Positions 31,355 to 41,500 of a stretch of DNA of 64,000 nucleotides are shown here, in pieces (positions within the stretch are counted from its first letter, which is position 1; each line of letters begins with the position of its first letter). This stretch comes from Dryomyza anilis (Eukaryota > Arthropoda > Insecta > Diptera > Dryomyzidae): assembly GCA_951804985.1 (NCBI GenBank), contig OX638133.1:3058501-3122500 (forward strand), given 5' to 3'. Under the pieces are notes generated by a model that saw only the letters and a program-made list of their open reading frames with translations, was not told the origin of the DNA and searched no databases. The translations under genes were made by a program, and so were the position numbers.

Positions 31355-32550
31355 CATGAAGAAAAAACCAATCCAAGTGTGACCCATTTTTAAAAATGAT
31401 CGGTTTAGGAGCTACAGAATTTCCAGGGACATAGAAATTTCATCTATGAATCCTTGACATTCAGTGAATCGAATGGCATCATTACATTTTCTGTAAAAAA
31501 TCCCAGTATTTTTTATGAAGAAAAAACCAATCCAAGTGTGACACATTTTTAAAAATTTTGAATTGTAACCTTGAAAAAACGCTTGGTTTAGGAGCAACAG
31601 AATTTCCAGGGATACAGAAATTTCACCTATGAATCCTTGATATTCACTTAATCGAATAGCATCATTACATTTTCTGTAAAAAAATCTATTTTTTAATGAA
31701 GAAAGCACCAATCCAAGTGTGACCTATTTTTAAAAATTTTGAATTGTGACCTTGAAAAAACGCTCGGTTTAGGAGCTACAGAATTTCCAGGGATACAGAA
31801 ATTTCATTTATGAACCCTTGATATTCAGTGAATCGAATGGCATCATTACATTTTCTGTAAAAAAATCTATTTTTTAATGAAGAAAACACCAATCCAAGTG
31901 TGACCCATTTTTAAAAATTTTGAATTGTGACCTTGAAAAAACGCTCGGTTTAGGAGCTACAGAATTTCCAGGGACATGGAAATTTGACCTATGAATCCTT
32001 GATATTCAGTGAATCGAATGGCATCATTACATTTTCTGTAAATAATCCCAGTATTTTTTATGGTGAAAAAACCAATCCAAGTGTGACACATTTTTTAAAA
32101 TTTTGAATTGTAACCTTGAAAAAACGCTCGGTTTAGGAGCTACAGAATTTCCAGGGACATAAAAATTTCATCTATGAATCCTTGATATTCAGTGAATCGA
32201 TTGACATCATTACATTTTCTGTAAAAAAATCCCAGTATTTTTTTATGAAGAAAACACCAATCCAAGTGTGACCCATTTTTAAAAATTTTGAAATGTGACC
32301 TTGAAAAAACGCTCGGTTTAGGAGCTACAGAATTTCCAGGGACATAGAAATTTTCTGTAAAAATCCCAGTATTTTTTTAATGAAGAAAAAAACAATCCAA
32401 GTGTGACACATTTTTAAAAATTTTGAATTGTGAGCTTGAAAAAACGCTCGGTTTAGGAGCTACAGAATTTCCAGGGACATAGAAATTTCACCTATGAATC
32501 CTTGATATTCAGTGAATCGAATGGCATCATTACATTTTCTGTAAAACATC
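31355..32550. repeat. tandem array, about 181-bp unit, seven copies
   Basis: The word atccaagtgtga starts at 31371, 31530, 31711, 31892, 32075, 32260 and 32395. Intervals are 159, 181, 181, 183, 185 and 135 bp, so most units are 181-185 bp and two carry deletions. Each unit also holds aaaaaacgctcggtttagga, gctacagaatttccaggga, atgaatccttgatattcagt and catcattacattttctgtaa. Units differ by only a few substitutions. Unit length is close to one nucleosome repeat, as for many satellites. Confidence 0.9.
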
Positions 32551-33026
32551 CTAAAAAAACGAAAAAAAATTGTAATTTTGTTCAGAATTCTCCCCCATAT
32601 ATTTTTCTAATTTTAAGCAGAATTCTCCCCCATAAAATAACGTATACGACCTTTATTTAGAATTAAATTAGTCTCGTATTTATTGCCAGTTTGTTTATAA
32701 AAAATAAATACTATTCGTAGTATCCGTGGCCAAAGAGACGCACATTTTTCAAAAGAGCATACATTACAATAAACCTCTTGGATAAAATTGAAAACCGCCT
32801 AGGGCGCATGCGTCAAAATACCTTCGCAATAAGAAGACCAGTGTACAAACGTAATCCACACACATTCCACCGGTCGTGTCCTTCGTTCTTCGTCCTTCGT
32901 TTTGTCCAGCACGCGGCGTTCACGTTCTTATCAAAGAGCACGTGCTTCATACTCATGCAGCTGCCGCATACCACTCGCAGGCAGTTCCGGAATAGTTGGA
33001 ACCAAACAGAGCATTCGCGGCTCCTA

Positions 33027-34539
33027 TCACAGTCTTCTCATGGCACCGAAACACATCAGCACATTGGCGTACAGCGAGACGGCATTGAAATAGGCCAACA
33101 CCGTAAATAGCGGTCCACACAAATGGTTCGCATTGTATGCATCCCTACAGCATCCAATGGCCTTGCCAAAGGCCAGTATGAACTGAAACGGCATGGGGAA
33201 TAATTATTCGCGCAATGCATTTGAATGGAACTTCATTGAATAAGCTAGTGAGTGATGGATGGATGGATGATGGTCTTACTATGATTAGAAATAAGCTGAC
33301 GAAACTGCCAAAACTCATCTGTATCTCAGCACTACGTAAGGCATAGGCCAAAGATGTGCCTATGCCGGACACCACAAAGTAACGGCCCGTCCAAAGTATT
33401 AGGATCTTTGTGCTCCAAAGTGGGGTTTCCTGTTATAAGATGCGAAATGCAGTTGTTACTTTTTTATGTTTTTATGGTAAAGAACGGTTCCCGTATACGT
33501 TTCCTAAAAATGTGTTTAAACCATTGATTGAAACCAAAATGTATAAGGATTTCGAGTTTTTTTCCACGTTTCGGTTTTAAGTTTTATAACGAAACGGTTT
33601 CGTTATATCAATTCCATCTTATGATTTCGGTTTTTATATTAAATATAGTTTTTATTATGTGCACATAGAAACCAAGTACCAAACAATTTCGCTCAAAATT
33701 AAAATTTGAAACATATCCGATGTATTTTTTAAACCATTTTAAAAACGATTGAAAACCGGTATTTAACTGAAACTTTATTTCGGTTGATTTCTTATTTTTG
33801 AATAATGGCTTTCGTTTCGGTTTCAGTTTTAAAAATTAAACGGATATTGGTTATAGTTACAATCCCTGTTTTGAACTTTAAAAATCTACTCGTAATACTT
33901 ACACGAAATTGTAGCGAAATAAAGGCGCTCACCAAGAAAACGAACCCGATCATTAACGCAGAGTACAATATGTCCACATTTGTGGCCCTCGCCATGGGTT
34001 GCATCAGAGGAACGCTACCCATTTCAGCCTGTATATCATGTACATCATTAAGAGCACCAACATATTTATAAACTCACCTACGGTAAATACTACAAATGTC
34101 AGCACCTGAACTTTAGGTCTCTTGGACGAACTTTGGAAGAATCCAATAAAAGCCAGAAATACCAAGAAGGCGATCAATACCAATGGTAAAATCCAAATTT
34201 TATGAACCTTGAGAAAACAGACGACCTTGTCACTGCAAAGAATTTAGTTGATTTGAAATCGATCGGAAATCACCAATAACGCATATATTACATGCGGGTC
34301 AAACCGAACCATTGAAGCAAAGCGCAAATCATTAAAGTCGTACTTAACAGTTGTACTTTCCATATAAAGATTAAATGTGATGTACGTGGAGAAACGTCTG
34401 GAACTGTGGTAATAATGTTTGCCTGTGGAACTGTGGAAGTAATATCTGCCTGTGGGCGGGATATTGGCTGTGAGCTCGACTCTTGACTCGTTGGCGCAGA
34501 TTCCTCCTCTTCTGTATCGCTCGGCAATGGTGCTGACAT
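33027..34539 (-). CDS. TMBIM (Bax inhibitor-1 / Lifeguard) family membrane protein, divergent, 5 exons, 276 aa
   Basis: Exons (minus): 34292-34539, 34082-34232, 33903-34028, 33280-33429, 33027-33182. All are GT/AG and in frame (831 nt with TGA). The N-terminal 55 residues are hydrophilic and S/T/E/P-rich (MSAPLPSDTEEEESAPTSQE). About six or seven membrane spans follow, including IWKVQLLSTTLMICALLQWF, KIWILPLVLIAFLVFLAFIG and SALMIGFVFLVSAFISL. Family members of this fold are Ca2+-permeable proteins of ER or Golgi membranes that affect cell-death sensitivity. Identification rests on length, topology, and the shared exon sizes and motifs with the neighbour at 35796-37509. The usual acidic residues of the last two spans are replaced (FGKAIG, AYFNAVSLY). 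A minus-strand AATAAA lies at 32652-32657. Confidence 0.75.
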
Positions 34540-35795
34540 TTCGACAAATGTTTATATTTGATATTATTTGATATGTGTTTTGTTTGTTTTTGTCAAATAT
34601 GACAAACACTGTGTATTAAACATTTTTATATTTTTAAGTATTTAAATATTTGAATTTATGGTTATTGATTTTTTTTTTAATTTTGAATTTTTTTATTATT
34701 TAATTACTTGATTTTTTAGAGAAGATTTGAAGTGTTTTTGTGAATATTTATATTACTAATGAATATTGAATTTTCTTGACAATTTGGTTATTTTATGATG
34801 AAAACTTGAAGGAAATTATTAATTATTTTGTTGGTAAAATTTTGAATTTCTTTTTTTGGTGACAATACGAACCAGAGAATGGGGTCTGAAAGATGTCTTT
34901 AAGTTATCGATTTTTTTTGTAGCATCTTTTTGCTTCGTCTGTATGATGTCCAAATGGTGTAGGTTAAGATGCATTATTATTATTATTATTATTACTAGCT
35001 GGACCCGTGCACGACTCGTGCCCGTAAAATTCTTCCCGGAAGATTGGTGAGTTTTTGTGTGGTGGGTGAGTTTTAGTGTGATGAGTTTTTTGTGTGGTGA
35101 GTTTTTGTGTGGTGAGATTAAGTAAGATGTGTAACATCCAATTTCAAAGTTTAGTTGAAATCGATATCATTAGGGCTGAGATATAGCGTACTGAATTTTT
35201 ATATTCTATATTAATATATTCCAAATTTTAAGAAATTCCGTGCACAGGTGTACGTTTGCATAGCGCACAAACAAACGGAAAATGAGTTTTATATATATAG
35301 ATGAATATTGAATTTTCTTGACAATTTGGTTATTTTATGATGAAAACTTGTAGGAAATTGTGAATTATTTTGTTGGTAAAATTTTGATTTTTTTTTTGGT
35401 GACAATACGAACCAGAGAATACGAACCAGGTCTGAAAGATGTCTTTAAGTTATCGATTTTTTTTGTAGCATCTTTTTGCTTCGTCTGTCTGATGTCCAAA
35501 TGGTGTAGGTAAAGATGCATTATTATTATTATTACAAGTTTTTAGAAAAAAGTTGAATTTTTAGATCTAATTTTCATTTTTGTTGGTGATCCTTTGATTT
35601 ATTGGAATTTTTAGAATTTCACAATCCACATTTCTGACATCTTCAAAAAAAAATAAAAACAAACAAAACTGACTTCAAAATGTCAACAATTATTAGTGAA
35701 ATTATTTTGGATTCTGCTGTTAAAATTATAAATTCTAGTCAAATTTTTGGACCATTTCGTAACAACAAAGTTCGCCAAATTTCCGTACCTCAGAT
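34540..35795. promoter_or_regulatory. shared upstream region of the divergent TMBIM pair, with an internal duplication
   Basis: Two copies of a 230-bp block (about 34759-34986 and 35301-35535) share tgacaatacgaaccagagaa, tctgaaagatgtctttaagt, atcttttttgt and gatgcattattattatt. They flank a 315-bp segment that begins ttactagctggacccgtgc and ends gttttatatatatag. That middle segment resembles the ends of common insect interspersed repeats. No conserved core-promoter arrangement was identified. This region must contain the promoters of both genes if they are transcribed divergently. Confidence 0.55.
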
Positions 35796-37509
35796 ATGTC
35801 TGATCGGAGGGGAAATCATTTTATGCACAGTCGCCTCTATCAGTATCAAAGAGACCGCCGGAACTTCGCCTGGCGAGTTTATCTGGTAGCTGCCATTCTG
35901 GTCGTGTTATCCACAGCGCAATGGTTTGCATTCTGGTTTGTGTAAGTGCTATTGCAAACCCTGAACCTCCCTCCAGTAGAATGTCATGAAATTCAAACGA
36001 TTATTTCCAGATCCGCAATCACCAAAATATTCACAAAATATAACTATCTATCGCTGCTGTTTCTCTTCCTGGCTCTGCTGGTAGTGACTGTATTTGTGTT
36101 TGTCGAAAACATACGTTTCACCTTTCCGATCAACTGGATTCTTACAGTGATCATTGTGGGTGAACATAACATAACATTTATTCGAACAAATTGGGACCTA
36201 TCTTAATTTCGATGCTCTCATTCCACAGGTGGAGTTAGTGACGCTGGGCATGACAAATGCTCTGATAGAAACGGATGTATTATACATTGCTGTTAGCATA
36301 GGCATTGTCGCGCCCTTAACCATCCTATTTATTATAATAGGGATTTATATGCCGGTAAGTTGACAATCAAGTCGATGTGTATAGCATAAACTCTTGACGC
36401 AACTATTTTCTTTTTTACTAGCGAGATCTGACGCTGGACGTGGTTATACTTTTTGTCTGTTCTGTTTTGTTTTTCCTCGGAGCAGTGCTTTTCTTGATGT
36501 TGGCCATTCTGGCGGAGATACAGTTCTCAGTGATGATCTATGCGGCTCTAGTAATGGCGACGGTTTTATTTGTGAGTCTTTTTATATTTATACCCGAGGG
36601 TATTTTAAGTTTGTGCAGATATTGAAACGTCCAATGGGCATGATCATGTTCAAATCATGTTTGTCATGGTCGGATTATGATAAGGAAAAAATTAAATGAT
36701 CAGTTTTCTATAACGGCGGAATTTATATTACACACAGAATAGAGATTTGTTGCGCCAATCAACTCTTTGCCCAACCAACTTATTCGGTTCTCTCAACCGC
36801 TTTGTCGGTTGTTATTGTCAAAATAAAAAGAGTTGTAGTTTGTACTGCAACCAATTTCGAACTGTTTTAGAAATATTTAGTACAGATTTAAAACAATCAG
36901 GAGTGTGTATAGACTTATATTTCATGTGTATAGGCTAATATGGCAGTTCCGCCAGCAAGTTTGGAAACCATTCGATTTAACCGAATGAAGTTAGTTGGAA
37001 CAACTAACTTTTTGATTCTACCAACCTCAGGCCAAAAGAGAATTTTTCTGTGTGTAATTAAGTACGATCAATATTCTTGTATTATAAATAATTATGAAAC
37101 GAATAAACCCACAAAATTATTTCCACTATGGTGTAGGGTATCGCATAGTATTGTCCAATCGATTTGTAGTCCTGCCATTAATCTCATCCATATTTCATTC
37201 CATGTGCAGTTTTTATTGTACCATGCCCAGACCATCAACGGAAGTCGTTATGCGGAAATGCGGCTCAACGATTACTTGTTGGCTTCTCTCATCATATACC
37301 ATGATTATGTCATTCTATACTTCCTGACGGTATTTATGGCCAGTGCCATATTCGGGAAAAATCTGATATTTAATATATATTTGTTTAGTCGAAACTCGAC
37401 TTATTGGTGAGTATATTGACCTATTGGCCTTATGAATATCAGACTTAATAAACCTACCTTTCTTTTTAGTCCTATGTGCACAACGCTGAAGCCTCCATCG
37501 ATTCCATAG
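35796..37509 (+). CDS. TMBIM (Lifeguard-like) membrane protein, 6 exons, 267 aa
   Basis: Exons: 35796-35941, 36011-36155, 36229-36354, 36422-36571, 37210-37406, 37470-37509, all GT/AG and in frame (804 nt with TAG). After a short basic N-terminus (MSDRRGNHFMHSRLYQYQRD) the protein has seven hydrophobic spans. Landmarks are AWRVYLVAAILVVLSTAQWF, the family-typical FPINWILTVII, ALIETDVLYIAVSIG, and the last block YHAQTINGSRYAEMRLNDYL followed by LASLIIYHDYVILYFLTVF. This last block corresponds to the YDTQ...DYxxAxLxLYLDxIxLFLxIL end of Lifeguard/Bax-inhibitor proteins. The first conserved aspartate is histidine here (YHAQ), the second is kept (YHD). Exons 3 and 4 are 126 and 150 nt, exactly as in the minus-strand neighbour. 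If the last intron is retained, the frame ends at 37410. AATAAA is near 37604. Confidence 0.82.
36731..37055 (+). mobile_element. MITE with CACACAGAA ends in intron 4 of the TMBIM gene (copy A)
   Basis: The left end CACACAGAATAGAG and right end TTTTTCTGTGTG are inverted, and the flanking bases ATTA/TAAT extend the symmetry. The body (agatttgttgcgccaatcaa, cccaaccaacttattcggtt, acaactaactttttgattct) is shared with 51007-51330 in opposite orientation. A truncated piece lies at about 37634-37700. Non-coding; superfamily unknown. Confidence 0.7.
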
Positions 37510-38300
37510 TTATTTGTGTGATTTTTATAGTGATTGATGTGTCTGGTGTAATGTTACTTATTAAAGAAACGTTGTTGGTGGATTCAAATCAATTAATCTC
37601 GACAATAAATACTTTAATTCTCTGACAAAAAAATGTGTAATAGAGATTTGTTGCGCCAACCAACTTATTAGGTTCTCTCAGCCGCAATTTCGAACAGTTT
37701 CAGTAAAAACAAAAGAAAATCCTCGAATAACGACCGCTACCGACAATACAACTCATGCAAATGTTCTGAGGACTACAATTTTAGGATATGCATCTGGAAT
37801 GTCCGATCTCTTATTAGTGAAAATGTCCGTGACAAATGATTTCGAAAAATAAAAGGATGACATCAATGCTATCCAAAAATTCTATAAACGGGACTTACTC
37901 TCTAAACTGCTGACCATTGATTATCATAAATCCACAACCGCAATTCCAACGATAAAGACGTCAATCCAGAAATCCTAATCAAGTCGTGTGAGTTTCTTTA
38001 ACCTAGTGATTGAAAATAGTTCAATTCTGGCAGGTAAACAGAGACAGTGTTCTCCAAACTGGAGAAGTCATACCAAATAATCGAAAAATCAAAGAAAAGA
38101 TGACGCTCTTGTATTAATGAGAAAAAAACCACATGAAGCGTCTAGAATAAAAAGTAAATTTTGACATTCACAAAGTCGATATTGTGTCGTAAATTCAGCA
38201 TCGACACTAACAATGACGTTTTGGTGATCCGAAATTCTATTGTCCCACTTTATAATTATTCAATCCATTCATAAAACTATTTTTTCCGAACAACATTTAG
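37510..38300. other. spacer between the TMBIM gene and Hdc
   Basis: Contains the 3' flank of the TMBIM gene (AATAAA about 37604) and a truncated MITE end at about 37634-37700. Two minus-strand AATAAA words at 38307-38317 probably serve Hdc. No other gene. Confidence 0.5.
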
Positions 38301-38501
38301 ATTTTTTATTGGTTTATTATCATGTAGCACACAAACAAACAAATATTTTTTTTAACTACGAACTATTATTGCTAACACAGCAGTTAGTTTGCTATTTAAT
38401 ACAATTAGATTAGATTACAGGACTTATAGACTACGAATATAATGGTTATTTAACTAATTTAGTGACTAAATATCAGAGAATTCATTGCAAGTATAGTGTA
38501 T

Positions 38502-41500
38502 TCAGTAGGAGTCCAACGAGGAGGAGGAAAGCGAAGACGCCGCCGTGGATCTAGTCTCATCCGAGCTGTGTATGGATTCAGTGGGTGTTTTGACCGAATC
38601 CATTATCGGTCCTGCATCGCCTTGTGCGGTACGCATGCTGTTGTCATCTACGTCTTCATCAAACTCCACAACTAGATGTGACGATGACGACGTTTGTGGA
38701 GCAGGTGTTGAAGCCGTTGGCACTTTCTCACCGCTGCCATCAAACAACTGATAGTCCGGCCAGCCCAGCAATGGCGTCTGTGGCGAGAAAAGCGGTGTTA
38801 TGTGCGGTGATAAACTGTCATCGGTACCGGCGGAGTCAAAGGACGATGGCAAACGTTGGCCGTATTCATCGCATATGCGCAAACGTATTTTGTGCGGACG
38901 ACGACGAGGCGGCGCACTGTCAAAGTTCCGTCGTAACGTCTCCCAGTCGACAGAAGTATCGGACTCGACGGACTCGTGAATGGTGCCGAAGGCATGCGTT
39001 TGTCGATGATGGCGCGGCGTAGGCGGGGCAGCTACAGCGGAGAGCGCACAGAAGACATTGTTTGTGAAGGAGCAGGTGTCAAAGAGATGTGCCACTGGAT
39101 CTAGATAACGCTTACCATGATAGACGTCACTGCTGCTGCTGTTGCTGGTGGTAGTAGTGGTAGTGATGACGAACGATGTGGGTGGGAGACTGTTGCTGTG
39201 GTCAATTGATTGGATGATTGGTAAATGCGATGGACGCGGCGGTGGTTTAGTTGCGGTGAAGTTTTTAAGCGGTTCTGAAACAATTTAGTCAATTAGTCAT
39301 TATTCACATAGGCCCTTAATTTATTTTTTTAAAGTATTCGATTTTAATCAAATTAGATAAAATTAATACAAAAAATAATATACCGATGGATGAATTGTAT
39401 ACAATTCGCTAATACTTTTATTTTGAAAAACTGTTTAAAAGACTCTGCTTTTGTTTATGAAAAATGTACAAAACCCTGATGCCAACAAACTATCTCGATG
39501 AAATAAACTAACACTGTATATACTTCAACCATGAAAATATCTAAAAACTGTACAAAATTTAATTCACTTAAATAATTTAAATTGAAATTGGAAACAAAGG
39601 AAATGAACTGTCAAAATTTCACTTAAAATTTCGGAAAAATCAATTTTTTTTCAAACTCACCTGGTTGTTGTATTTGATACGACGCAGTTTGATATGCGCT
39701 GCAGGACTGAGTCGTAGTGGTGACTGGAGTAATACTGACATAAACTGCATTATCGGCATACACTGCAATATCAAATTTATTGAATACAAACTCACAGCAT
39801 AGACCGGAACCGGGCAAAGTTCGAATTTCAACCCGGTTCTTGTAAAAACAAAATTAAAGTTTTGAAGGCACAGTAACGAAATTAATAGTGATTTAAAACT
39901 GTTGAATTTTAAGAAATAAATGCAAGGCATAGTTTCAGTGGCGAAAATAAAGCAGAGACTTCAACTAAAAACTATCGAACAAAATAAAAACAAATTTTAA
40001 ATGAAAAATTCAAATTAATAGTTGTCTAAATTTTATAAATAATTTTTGAATAACAACAACGAGCAACCGACAGCAGTTTCTACTTTCTATGGAATGGCGA
40101 CTACTCTACCTTTGCTTCGTACCTTCACCTTCCCAGCCGTCCTCCACATCTTCGCGTATCGGCTTCGGTGTTTGTTTGCTGCCGTCCACATTGCCGTAGG
40201 AGTTAGGAGTCGAGTCAGTATTGGTGGTCGTGGTGCTCGAGTCCAGGCAGGTCTGCACCACAACATCCATATGCGAGTCCAGTGAAAATTGTTTCCCTAC
40301 GAAATGGAAGTAAATAGTATAAAGTGATTGACTAGTGCGAAGTGTCTGTTGCAACTCACCGGACATAAGAATGCCGCGTACGCGACGTCTCATCGACGGT
40401 GACTCCTGGTGCTGAAATTAGAGATTGCTACATTTAGTGACTGCATATGTTGCTGGTGCTGAGTGTGAATTTGAGTGACTTACAGCGATGCGTATGCCTG
40501 CATAAGTTTTGGCCAGAAACTCATCTGCGTCAAAGATGGCCGCAAAGGAGCCGTTGACGATTTTCGGTGACATCGGACAGTTGGAGAGCAAAAGGCTGGA
40601 GCCAAAGGCTTCGTTTTTGTCTTTGGTATCTAAATTTTAAGTTGTGGGAAATATTACATCAACACATTTGAAGACAATAGGTAAATAAAATATAAGTCCC
40701 TCATTTAGTTTATAAAAAAGAATCAAAAGGTTTTAATACTTCGAATTTCCATTATATTAGAAAGGTAGTGCCCAAGTTGAGACGTTCTTTTATTAAAATA
40801 AAATATTTTAACGTGAGATTTCAGATTTTGATACTAATTTTTTCCGAGACATGGAAATTGGAAATTTTAGAATTAAATCTGAAAAGATGTATGGTTATCC
40901 AGAAGATAGTAGAAACTAAATATCGAAATGACTAATTTTTCTAAATGCTTTAAGTACTTTTTAAAATATGTCCTGTGAATATAATTACTGTAATCTTTTA
41001 TATAATTAAATTTCAATAAAAATATTTATGTCTGTATTCTAAAAATGTTCCTATTACGTAGCGTTTTTGAGAAAAATTCAGATAAAAACGGCTATACAGG
41101 GTGTTTGGTTCATCGATGTCAATAATTCCGGAGATCATTCTATGACTCAAAAAAAATAAGAAAATGTTAAATAAAATTATGTCCTATCTGCCACCCTGTT
41201 TGAGATACAGGGTGTTAAGTAAATACATATTATTGACATAACCTATTCAAGAATATTGTTTATAAAGTTTAATGTGTTGATAACAGAATAACAATTTTTA
41301 ACTCGTGTTTTAGAAAATTAAATTACCTATCCAGTGGTATATTACATCTTCGAACCACATGATTTCTTCCTTTTTTGAAACGTACGTAAAGTTGAAATTT
41401 ACAAAAATAAAAATTCAAATTTTTACTTTGACATTGAATTTCTCAAAATTTCGTTATCGATCACCCCTTTTTCTAATTGATAATGATAAACCTCTTCATT

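Noticed and set aside
31355..32550. Regularly spaced repeats suggestive of a CRISPR array
   Set aside because: The full 181-bp unit is repeated, not a short repeat with unique spacers; this is a eukaryotic tandem satellite.
38624..39022. 132-codon plus-strand frame opposite the last Hdc exon
   Set aside because: Antisense shadow of the S/T/P-rich Hdc tail; no independent signals.
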